From Bog-756 sp963812885 (GTDB lineage Bacteria > Actinomycetota > Acidimicrobiia > Acidimicrobiales > RAAP-2): a DNA stretch of 64,000 bases. Each line of letters begins with the position of its first letter. Position 1 is the first letter of the stretch. Location of the stretch: assembly GCA_963812885.1 (NCBI GenBank), contig CAWEWZ010000008.1:186001-250000 (forward strand). The letters are read 5' to 3'. Both the position numbers and the translations under genes were made by a program. Of this stretch, positions 55,470-63,645 are shown in pieces. The notes under the pieces are model-generated. The model was not told the origin of the DNA, did not search any database, and saw nothing but the letters and a program-made list of their open reading frames with translations.

Positions 55470-55667
55470 TCGCTGTCCGGGCAGGGCGTCCCGCCGGCTG
55501 ACTCGTTGTCTGATTGTCAGTGGCCCGTCCGGCGGACCGAGGCGGGCCGGCTCGCCGGCCGCCGGGTGCCCCGGGGCCGGCCTCGGGCGGGGCCGGTCGG
55601 GTCGTCCCTCAGGCCGTTCACATTTGCGCCGACCCTCACCATTGCGCCGGGCAGTACCCGCCGGCGC

Positions 55668-57113
55668 TCAGGGAACGGCGTAGGCGTAGATGGGCATCCC
55701 GTTGTACCAGGCTGACCTCGAGGGCAGATACGGTCCGTTGACCACCACGGCCAGCGAACCCGACGGCGCCGGGCCGGCGTCCCCCTCGACGGTGACGATG
55801 GCCCCGTCCGGCCAGACCTGCATGACCAGACCCACGTGGAGCGAGGTCGCCGTCGACCACGGCCCGGTCCCGTAGAGCACGGCATCCCCCGGCGCCGGTT
55901 GCGCCGTCGGAGGCAGGACCGCGGTGCGGCCGGCCGCCCAGTCGAAGATGCTGCCGGTGAACGGGTAGGACGGGATGTCCACGCCGGCCTGCTCCCACAC
56001 CCAGGTGGCGAAGAGCGCGCACCACTCCTCGCACGGCCCGTAGGGATTGCAGAAACTGCCGCGGTCGGGGTCGCTGGCCACCTGGCTGTTGGCCACCGAG
56101 ACGATGGCGGCCTCGGTCGGATTCGGCGACGGGCTCCCCGGGTTGGAGAACGAATAGGACCAGCCGTCGGGTTCGAGGAGCCAGTAGCCACGCCCGTCCG
56201 GGGTCAGGGCCATGCCCGCCACCGGGGGCACGTCGGTCGGGTCGCCGCCGAGACCGCCGCCCAGTGATCCGTAGTAGCCCGCCGACCCGAACGGGAAGAT
56301 CTCCCCGTCGGTGGACACCATCAGGTAGCCCCCGTCGTGCGGGGAGGCCACCATGGCCACCACCGGATCGTTGAGGGGCCTGCCCCCCGTCGATCCGAAG
56401 AACCGGGCGTCGCCGAAGGAGAAGATGCCCCCGTCGGACGCCACCAACCAGTAGCCCTTGCCGTCGGAGGTGGCGGCCATGCCCGTCACCGGCTCGTTCA
56501 AGGGCGTGCCGCCCATCGAGCCGAAGAACCGGGCGTCGCCGAAGGAGAAGATGCCCCCGTCGGACGCCACCAACCAGTAGCCCTTGCCGTCGGGCGTCGA
56601 CGCCATCCCCACGACGGGCTGGTTGAGCGGCGTTGCGCCCATCGAGCCGTAGAAGCCGGCGTCCCCGAAGGCGAAGACCCCCCCGTCCATGGCACCGAGC
56701 CAGTAGCCGTTCCCGTCGGGCATCGCCGCCATGGCCACGACCGGGCCGGTCAACCGGAGGGCGCCCAACGAGCCGTGGAACACGGCCCCGCCTTCGGAGA
56801 ACACGCCACCGTCGGCCGAGGCCAGCCAGTACCCCTGGTGGGCGGCGGTCGACGCCGGGTCGAGGGCCATGGCCACCATGACCGACTCGAGCGGAACGGG
56901 CGACGGGGTGTTGATGGCTTGCGCGTCACCGAAGTCGAAGACCCCGCCGCCGGCGTAGACGTGGGGGTGACGCGGCGGGGTGGCGGTTGAGGACGGTCGG
57001 GACGGTGGGTTCGAGCGGGCCGGCTCGGCCGCCTGGGCCGACGACGCCGGGAGGGAGGACACGAGCCCGAAGGTCAGCGCGGCGAACACCAACGCCACGG
57101 CCCTCATCCTCAT
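55668..57113 (-). CDS. Secreted CHAP-domain protein with propeller-like repeats
   Basis: 481 aa from ATG 57113 (signal peptide AVALVFAALTFGLVSSLPAS). Residues ~50-340 hold about six repeats of ~42 aa (GYWLVASDGGIFSFGDARFF.GS), a beta-propeller-like module common in actinobacterial surface proteins. The C-terminal CHAP amidase has CEEWCALFATWVWEQ (Cys) and TSLHVGLVMQVWPDG (His). It likely binds the wall and cuts peptide crossbridges or acts in division. Two repeat units are identical in 73 bp (56395-56467, 56521-56593). Divergent from the SGNH gene. Confidence 0.82.
   Translation of the reverse strand: MRMRAVALVFAALTFGLVSSLPASSAQAAEPARSNPPSRPSSTATPPRHPHVYAGGGVFDFGDAQAINTPSPVPLESVMVAMALDPASTAAHQGYWLASADGGVFSEGGAVFHGSLGALRLTGPVVAMAAMPDGNGYWLGAMDGGVFAFGDAGFYGSMGATPLNQPVVGMASTPDGKGYWLVASDGGIFSFGDARFFGSMGGTPLNEPVTGMAATSDGKGYWLVASDGGIFSFGDARFFGSTGGRPLNDPVVAMVASPHDGGYLMVSTDGEIFPFGSAGYYGSLGGGLGGDPTDVPPVAGMALTPDGRGYWLLEPDGWSYSFSNPGSPSPNPTEAAIVSVANSQVASDPDRGSFCNPYGPCEEWCALFATWVWEQAGVDIPSYPFTGSIFDWAAGRTAVLPPTAQPAPGDAVLYGTGPWSTATSLHVGLVMQVWPDGAIVTVEGDAGPAPSGSLAVVVNGPYLPSRSAWYNGMPIYAYAVP
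56395..56593. repeat. Near-identical internal repeat of the CHAP gene (126-bp period)
   Basis: 73 bp at 56395-56467 recur without change at 56521-56593. Other units of the same protein are clearly more diverged, so this copy is recent or gene-converted. Confidence 0.9.
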
Positions 57114-57317
57114 CCGTGGGGCCGGCCCCCGGTGGATCAACGGATCGTCATCGGGTGGGGTGGGCCGTCGGGCCGGAGCACATCGGGCCATGTTACAAAC
57201 GCCGACCGGACGCCGGCACCGACCTGGTGACGCGACAAAAACCACCCTGAGCACTGGTGGGAAAAGCACGCAGAATGATATTGTGGTCGGATCACCACTA
57301 AGAGTGGTAGTAACGGG
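57114..57317. promoter_or_regulatory. Divergent promoter region with inverted repeats
   Basis: 204 bp between the CHAP (left) and SGNH (right) genes. ACCACT-AAG-AGTGGT (57294-57308) ends ten bases before ATG 57318, and ACCACC/GGTGG pairs near 57241-57260. Either could be an operator or a translation-blocking hairpin for the rightward gene. Confidence 0.4.
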
Positions 57318-58829
57318 ATGAGAGGGGTAGTCGATGGAAGCAAGCGACCGGTGAGCGCGCGGCCCGAGCAACCCGAACCATTCATCCGGGGAGCGGCCTA
57401 TCCCGCCTCCGGCGACGTCCCCTACCCCCGGGCCAACCCCACCGACACGGCCAGACTGTCCGCCGACGTCTGGAGTTCGGCCGGCGTCCCGGTCGGCATC
57501 CGTCTCGAGCTGGTCGGCGACGCCCGGGCCATCGACATCGCCTACCGCACCACGTCCGGCAATCTGGGCTACCGCGGCGACGGCGCCGGGATCACCTTCT
57601 CGGTGTGGCGCGGAGGCCGCAAGGTGTGTGAGGAAGAAGCCGTCCTCGGCGACGGGCTCATCCGACTCTCCCTCGGTGCGGGGCCACCCGACAAGCCGGC
57701 CATCATCTACCTGCCCGAGGGCATGCAGCCGGTGGTCCTCTCGCTGACCGCGGTCAAGGGCGAGATCGCCCCGGCCCCGGCGCTCCCCCGGTGGCTCGCC
57801 TACGGGGACTGGACCACCCAGGGCTGGATCGCCTCCGGCCCATCCCAGGGCTGGGCGGCCATCACGGCCAGGAAGACCGGGCTGAACCTGGTCAATCTGG
57901 GCTACGCCGGCGCCGGTCGCGGTGAGATCGTCTCCGCCGAGCACATGGCCGCCCTCACCGCCGAGATCATCACCATCGCCTACGGCGAGAGCTGCTGGAC
58001 CCGTGTCCCCCACAGCGCCGGCATGGTCGGCGAGGGGTTCCGGGCCTTCTTGGACGTGGTGCGGCAGGGCCACCCGACCACCCCGGTGGTCGTGGCCAGT
58101 CCCGTCCTCCGCCCCGACGCCGAGGAAGTGCCCAACAAGCTCGACACGACCCTGGGTGACATCCGGCACGCCATCGAATCGGTGACGCGGGAGCGGATCG
58201 TCGCCGGTGACAATTACCTTTCCCTGGTGGCCGGCGAAGGGATCATCGAGGCTCACCACCTGACTGACGGGATCCACCCAGGCGACGAAGGCCACAAGCG
58301 CATCGCCTCCACCATGACCAAGGCCCTCAACGCCGCCATCGAATCAAGCCGCCGGGCTCCGGACTCCGACGTCTTGCCGAGCGGCATCGGTGGACTCGAT
58401 TCCGATCGGGAGGCTCTCGACTCCGAAGTCGAGGACGGGATGGACAGTTCGTCGTCGGGCGGGTCGTCGCGGTCGCTGTCTATGTCGGACCGGCCGGCAT
58501 CGGGCGGGACGCGCTCGCTGTCGGGCGGGTCCGGTCGGTCGGGCGGGTCCGGTCGGTCGGGCGGGTCGCGCTCGTCTTCGGGCGGGTCCGGTCGGTCGGG
58601 TCGGAAGTCGGTCAAGTCGGGCAACACGACTGGCGGGTCCGGCCGTGGGTCGATCGCTGCGGACGACTCGGTTGGTGCGGACGAGCTCGGATCGGGTGGA
58701 CAGGTCGGTCGAAGCGAACTCGGTTGGAACGGACGGGTCGGTCGAAGCGAACTCGGTTGGAGCGGACGGGTCGGTCGAAGCGAACTCGGTTGGAGCGGAC
58801 GGGTCGGTCGGGCCGGACGACTTCGATGA
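57318..58829 (+). CDS. SGNH/GDSL-like protein with replaced nucleophile and low-complexity tail
   Basis: Up to 503 aa. Residues ~45-150 form a beta-sandwich (WSSAGVPVGIRLELVGDARA), then an SGNH fold (~158-345): AYGDWTTQGWIASGPSQGW, NLGYAGAGRGEIVS, AYGESCWTR, and the Asp/His pair in DGIHPGDEGHKR. The block-I Ser reads Trp (GDSI becomes GDWT) and the block-III Asn is absent (GES), so esterase activity is doubtful. From ~375 on it becomes Gly/Ser/Arg-rich with 33-bp repeats (11-aa VGRSELGWSGR). The true C-terminus may lie downstream, in the Asp/Ser tract, after further shifts. The start codon is uncertain (ATG 57318 or a GTG near 57351). Confidence 0.62.
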   Translation: MRGVVDGSKRPVSARPEQPEPFIRGAAYPASGDVPYPRANPTDTARLSADVWSSAGVPVGIRLELVGDARAIDIAYRTTSGNLGYRGDGAGITFSVWRGGRKVCEEEAVLGDGLIRLSLGAGPPDKPAIIYLPEGMQPVVLSLTAVKGEIAPAPALPRWLAYGDWTTQGWIASGPSQGWAAITARKTGLNLVNLGYAGAGRGEIVSAEHMAALTAEIITIAYGESCWTRVPHSAGMVGEGFRAFLDVVRQGHPTTPVVVASPVLRPDAEEVPNKLDTTLGDIRHAIESVTRERIVAGDNYLSLVAGEGIIEAHHLTDGIHPGDEGHKRIASTMTKALNAAIESSRRAPDSDVLPSGIGGLDSDREALDSEVEDGMDSSSSGGSSRSLSMSDRPASGGTRSLSGGSGRSGGSGRSGGSRSSSGGSGRSGRKSVKSGNTTGGSGRGSIAADDSVGADELGSGGQVGRSELGWNGRVGRSELGWSGRVGRSELGWSGRVGRAGRLR

Positions 58830-59320
58830 CTTGGGCGATCCGGTCGGGTCGGATCATGCTGTCGATTCGCTCTGGCCCCAGCGACTCGGACGGCTGGATC
58901 GGCTCAGACGATTGGGTCGACTCCGGCGGCTGGGTCGAATCGGATGATTGGGTCGAATCCGATGATTGGGTCGAATCGGATTACTCCCTCGGCTCCGTCG
59001 ACTTGGACGGCTCCGTCGATTCGGACGAGTCCGTCGACTTGGACGGCTCCATCGATTCGGCCGAGTCCGACGATTCGGACGGCTCCATCGATTCGGACGG
59101 CTCCATCGATTCGGCCGAGTCCGACGCTTGGGTCGATTCTGATTACTCCGACGACTCGGACAACTCTCGCCACTCCGACGACTCTGGTTACTCCGACGAC
59201 GCGGTCTACGTCGACAACTCGAACTACTCCGGGGATTCCAACCGTTCGGATGATTCGACCGATTCGGAGGATTCGGAGATTCGGAGATTCGGAGGATTCG
59301 GAGATTTCGGAGATTTCCGG
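58480..59320 (+). repeat. Low-complexity tract: 18-, 33- and 9-bp repeats coding Gly/Ser then Asp/Ser
   Basis: 58520-58600 has 18-bp units (GGGCGGGTCCGGTCGGTC), 58705-58803 three 33-bp units, 58916-58975 18-bp units (GGGTCGAATCGGATGATT-like) and 58980-59280 an irregular 6-9-bp TCGGACGA pattern. Acidic Asp/Ser/Gly-rich sequence is read in frame 1 up to ~58860 and in frame 2 from there to ~59280. Together it would form an SD-type stalk continuing the SGNH protein if two shifts (~58695, ~58870) are real. Confidence 0.6.
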
Positions 59321-59492
59321 CAACGGGCGCGGCTCGAGGAAATCCGGCAAATCCAGCAGTTCCGGCAAAACTGCCGCTTCATCGGTGCACTGACGTACTG
59401 TTCCCGTCAGCAGGAGCATGCTGTTCCCGTCGGTGGACAACGGCCGCCGACGGCGCACTCGATGCCAAGCACGAAGAGGCCGGAGACCCAAC

Positions 59493-60282
59493 ATGGAAGC
59501 CACCACCCTTATTGATTCATTCCGCGTCGACGGAAAGGTGGCAGTGGTCACCGGAGCCGGGAAGCGGGATCGGCCGGGCCAGCGCCATGGCGCTGGCCGG
59601 AGCCGGGGCCACGGTCATCTGCGCCGACATCTCCCCTGAGACCGCCCGGGCCACCGCCGAGGAGATCACGGCTGGCGGCGGGGTAGCCGAGGGAGTGTCG
59701 CTCGACGTGTCGGACCGGGTCCAGGTGGACGCTCTGGCTCAGCGGGTGGCGAGCGAACGTGGCGGTATCCACGTGTGGTGCAACATCGCCGGGATCATGC
59801 TCGGAGGTCCGTTCTTGGACGAGCCCGAGGAGGCACTCGACCGGATCCTGGCCGTCAACCTCAAGGGGGTCTTCTTCGGCTGCCAGTCCGCCGGTCGGAT
59901 CATGGTGAACCAGCCCGAAGGGGGCAGCATCATCAACACCTCGTCGGCTGCCGCCGATGCTCCCAGCCCCAACATCGGGAGCTACGCCATCTGCAAGGCC
60001 GGGGTGGTCCAGATGACCAAGACCCTGGCCGTCGAGATCGGGAAGAAGCACGTCCGGGTCAATGCCGTCGCCCCCGGCTTCGTCATCACCGGCATGACCA
60101 CCGGATTCTTCGGTCAGGCCGAGCAGGATGCTCTGGTCGAGGTGATGCGCAAGGGCGCTCCGCTGCGCACCGTGGGCGAGCCCGAGGACATCGCCGCCGC
60201 CATCCTCTACCTCGCCTCGGACGCCTCCCGTTTCATGACCGGCCAGGTCATCCGCCCCAACGGCGGCGTGGCCATGGTCTGA
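59493..60282 (+). CDS. SDR oxidoreductase (frameshifted near the start)
   Basis: About 262 aa joined, from ATG 59493 (EATTLIDSFRVDGKVAVVTG). An extra A near 59567 breaks the glycine-rich loop; the other frame continues GSGIGRASAMALAGAGATVI. Then HVWCNIAGIMLGGPF, Ser in NTSSAAADAP, YAICKAGVVQMTK with Tyr-x-x-x-Lys, and VNAVAPGFVITGMTTGFFG. Classical SDR; the cluster context suggests a hydroxy-acyl or hydroxysteroid substrate. Confidence 0.82.
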
Positions 60283-60289
60283 GTCGTCC

Positions 60290-60325
60290 CCCCGCTTGTT
60301 TTTGGGCCGGGCCGGTTGAGCGGGG
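60290..60325 (+). terminator. Hairpin after the SDR gene
   Basis: CCCCGCT (60290-60296) and AGCGGGG (60319-60325) pair around a loop that contains its own GGCC stem. There is no U-tract behind it. Confidence 0.35.
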
Positions 60326-60566
60326 TTCCGCCTCCCGGCTCCCGGCCCGGCACCCCGCGCCGATCCCCCTGGCGGAAGAGGATGGGCGCAAACCATCAGG
60401 TCGGAGTTGGGGTCGGCGGAAACCCGTACTCGACAACCTGATGCCGTTGTTGATACCCGGGCCAATCCGGATCAAACCTCGGAATTTCTCGGAATTTTTC
60501 AAAACTCTCAGACGAGCGCCGATCAGGTCCTGAACGAGTGTCACACCGCCCGGGCAGGATGGGGGC

Positions 60567-62049
60567 ATGGCGGATCGGACCTCCACAGCGCAGTCGGGCC
60601 GGCGACCGGCCGGCAGACCCGTCGCCGGCGCCCCTCCCGTTGTTGACCCTCCCGATGCCGGCGCCCTGCTGGCGGCCATCGAGGTGGTGGCCTCGTTCGT
60701 CTCGACCTGTGAGGCGGCCCGCTACGACGGAGACGACGCCGCCTCGCTGGTGGCCGCCTTCTCCCGGGGCAAGCGGTTGTGCGCCGCCGGGGAGACCCTG
60801 GTGGCGGCCCGGGCCGCCGAGTGCCACGCCCATCTGTCCCTCGGCCACCGGTCCCCGGCCGACTGGCTGGCCGCCGTCACCGGGGCCTCGGTGGGCGAGG
60901 CGGCCGACGTCCTGAAGGTGGGTGAGGCCCTCCCCTCCCAGCCCGGGGTGGAGGCGGCCCTGCGGGGCGGGAAGCTCACCCCGTCCCGGGCCAAGCTGGT
61001 GACCGGGGCGGTCAGGCGCAACCCGCAGAAGGAAGCCGAGTTGGTGCGGGGAGCCGAGGCCGACACCTTCCGCCAACTGAAGGACCGGTGCCTGCGGGCC
61101 CGGGCCGAGGGCCGCCGGGCCGAGGACGCCGACGCCGCCCACGCCGCCGTGCACGCCGCCCGGCGGTGCCGCACCTGGACCGACGAGGAGGGGGCCTTCC
61201 GCCTCGACGCCCTCCTCACCCCCGAGGCCGGCGCCTCCCTCCTGGCCTCGCTCACCCGCCAGTCCGACCGCTTCTTCCGGGCCTCCCGCACGGCCGGGGT
61301 CCACGAGCCAAGTGAGGCCTATGCGGCCGACGCCCTGGTGGCCCTGGTCACCGGGCGCGGCCTCCTGCCCGCTTCCCGGTCCGGGGCTGGCCCGAAGGGC
61401 GACAACCCCGAGGGCGGCGATCCCAAGGGCGGTGATCCCAGGGCGGGTCCAGGGCGGCTGCCGGGGCGGGTGCTGTGGTCCCCCCGAGCCCCGGGCCATG
61501 GTCCAGGTCCGGGTGGACCTGGCCGCCCTGCGCCGGGGGTCGGTGGCCAACGGGGAGACCTGTGAGATCCCCGGCGTCGGCCCCGTCTCGGTGCGGACGG
61601 CCACCGAGCTGATGGGGGACGCCTGGGTCGACCTCATCGTCTCCGACGGGGTGGACGTGACCACCATCTGCCGGATGGGCCGCTCCCTGCCCACCCCGCT
61701 GCGCACCGCCCTGGTGGAACGGGACCGCTGCTGTGTGGCCCCGGGCTGTGATGCCACCCGGGGCCTCGAGATCGACCACTGGCAGGTCGACCACGCCGCC
61801 GGCGGGCCGCTGTCCATGGACAACCTGGCCCGGCTGTGCCGCTACCACCACTACCTGCGCACCCACCAGGGCTTCGTCCTGGCCGGGGGGCCGGGGCAGT
61901 GGACCTTCGAACCACCCGAGCACCCCAAGGCCCGCCGGACCCCGGGCCGCCGGACCCCGGGCCGCACGTCGAGGGCGGGGCCGACCAAGGGCCCGGCCGT
62001 TCCCTCCTCGGGGTCCACCGACCCGCCGCTGTTCACCGTCGAGGAGTGA
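60567..62049 (+). CDS. DUF222/HNH endonuclease-like protein (frameshifted)
   Basis: About 490 aa joined. The N-terminal DUF222 helical region (SFVSTCEAARYDGDDAASLV, DTFRQLKDRCLRARAEG, AFRLDALLTPEAGASLLASL) is followed by a Gly/Asp-rich linker with one or two indels at 61455-61485. The other frame then gives VQVRVDLAALRRGSV and an HNH site (CCVAPGCDATRGLEIDHWQV, DNLARLCRYHHYLRTHQGF). Families like this occur in many diverged copies in actinobacteria, often linked to recombination hot spots; the nuclease role is inferred from HNH. Confidence 0.78.
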
Positions 62050-62187
62050 GAGGGCGGGGTCACCGCCGCGGAACGCACCCCCGGGATCGACGGCGGCACC
62101 GTTCCCCGTGGAGGGGGGCGGCGGACAGGCAATGTGGGGCGCCGCGGCACCTGACGGACCGTCAGACCAGGCAGTACACTCGGCTTC
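62050..62187. other. Gap before the amidohydrolase
   Basis: 138 bp; holds the operator/promoter listed separately and no gene. Confidence 0.5.
62151..62180 (+). promoter_or_regulatory. Palindromic operator and promoter of the amidohydrolase
   Basis: CTGACGGACCGTCAG (62151-62165) is a perfect 7-1-7 palindrome of the kind bound by TetR-family repressors. It overlaps the -35 position of a promoter whose -10 is TACACT (62175-62180), 7 nt before the ATG, so the transcript is leaderless and repression would be direct. Confidence 0.55.
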
Positions 62188-63387
62188 ATGTCCGACATGC
62201 CCTGGATCATCTCCGTCGACGACCACGTAGTTGAACCTCCCAACGTGTGGATGGATCGTCTCCCGAAGAAGTACCACGACGTCGGCCCTCGAATCGTGCG
62301 GGCCCCGATGGGGGAGATCACCTTCGTTGGCGGCAAGCTCACCGTGGTGCCCGGCTCCGAAGGGTTCCCCACCGACTGGTGGTACTACGAGGATCTCAAG
62401 CGACCGCTGCTCCGGGTCGACTCCGCCGTGGGGGTGCCCCGCGACGAGGTGACCATGCGGGGTGTCACCTATCAGGACATGCGACCGGGCTCCTACGAGG
62501 TGAAGCCCAGGCTCGAGGACATGGACACCAACCATCTCGAGGCCTCGCTCTGCTTCCCGACCTTCCCGCGCTTCTGCGGTCAGACCTTCACCGAGGCCGA
62601 GGACAAGGAGCTCGCCCTCCTGTGCGTCAAGGCCTACAACGACTGGATGGTCGATGAATGGTGCGGGCCCGAGGCCAAGGGACGCCTGATCCCGCTGACC
62701 CTTGTCCCGCTGTGGGACGCGGAGCTGGCCGCCGCCGAAGTGCGCCGCAACGCAGACCGCGGGGTCCGGGCGGTGTGCTTCAGTGAGATCCCTCCCTTCC
62801 TCGGCCTGCCCTCCGTGCACGATCCCGGCCACTACTGGGACCCCTTCTTCCGGGCCTGCGAGGAGACCCGGACGGTGATCAACATGCACATCGGATCCTC
62901 GTCCAAGATGCCCTCCACCTCGGCCGACGCTCCCCCGGCCGTCGGATCCACCCTCACCCACTCGAATGCCACCTACTCGATGGTCGACTTCATGTTCTCG
63001 GGGGTGCTCGTGCGGTTCCCCGAGCTCAAGCTGGCCTACGCCGAGGGCCAGATCGGCTGGATCCCCTACATCCTCGAGCGCGCCGACAACGTGTGGGAGG
63101 AGAACCGGGGATGGGGCGGGGTGGCCGACATCGTGCCCGAACCGCCATCCACCTACTTCCACCGCCAGATCTACGGTTGCTTCTTCGACGACGCCTTCGG
63201 ACTGAAGAACGTCGAGTCGATCGGGGTCGACAACATCACCTACGAGTCCGACTACCCCCACTCCGACTCCACCTGGCCCAACACTCGCCAGATCGCCGAG
63301 AAGCAGATGAAGGACCTCACCGACGAGCAGATCTACAAGATCGTCCGGGGCAACGCCATCAAGCTCTACGACCTCGACTTCAAGTGA
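62188..63387 (+). CDS. Amidohydrolase 2-family metal hydrolase
   Basis: 399 aa from ATG 62188. TIM-barrel with WIISVDDHVVEPPNVW (the D-x-H-like metal pair at strand 1), SLCFPTFPRFCGQTF, VINMHIGSSSK (strand-5 His), LAYAEGQIGWIPYIL and NITYESDYPHSDSTWPNT (strand-8 Asp and neighbours). Such enzymes are decarboxylases or hydrolases of aromatic and cyclic acids, and homologues occur beside steroid-type catabolic genes. Tandem repeats grow directly from its stop codon. Confidence 0.86.
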   Translation: MSDMPWIISVDDHVVEPPNVWMDRLPKKYHDVGPRIVRAPMGEITFVGGKLTVVPGSEGFPTDWWYYEDLKRPLLRVDSAVGVPRDEVTMRGVTYQDMRPGSYEVKPRLEDMDTNHLEASLCFPTFPRFCGQTFTEAEDKELALLCVKAYNDWMVDEWCGPEAKGRLIPLTLVPLWDAELAAAEVRRNADRGVRAVCFSEIPPFLGLPSVHDPGHYWDPFFRACEETRTVINMHIGSSSKMPSTSADAPPAVGSTLTHSNATYSMVDFMFSGVLVRFPELKLAYAEGQIGWIPYILERADNVWEENRGWGGVADIVPEPPSTYFHRQIYGCFFDDAFGLKNVESIGVDNITYESDYPHSDSTWPNTRQIAEKQMKDLTDEQIYKIVRGNAIKLYDLDFK

Positions 63388-63631
63388 CGTCCACGGTTCG
63401 AGTGACTCCCACGGTTCGAGTGACGTGCACGGCTCAAGCGACAGTGCCGGTTCGAGTGACAGTGCCGGTTCGAGTGACAGTGCCGGTTCGAGTGACAGTG
63501 CCGGTTCGAGTGACGTGCCGGTTCAAGTGACAATGCCGGCTCAAGCGACTGTGCCGGTCCGAGTGACAGTGCCGGCTCAAGTGACAGTGCCGGTCCGATT
63601 CACTGCGCCGACTCGAGCGACTGCCCCGGCC
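63379..63631 (+). repeat. 18-bp tandem repeat starting at the amidohydrolase stop codon
   Basis: About 14 units of GAGTGACAGTGCCGGTTC type, several identical, the rest 1-4 bases changed, one 15 bp long. The first unit contains the gene's own Phe-Lys-stop codons (TTCAAGTGA), and each later unit keeps an in-frame TTCGAGTGA or TTCAAGTGA. The array ends about 15 bp before the next gene. Confidence 0.85.
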
Positions 63632-63645
63632 TAAGACCCACCCCC

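Noticed and set aside
63379..63631. CRISPR-like appearance of the 18-bp array
   Set aside because: Units are contiguous with no unique spacers, and no cas gene is near.
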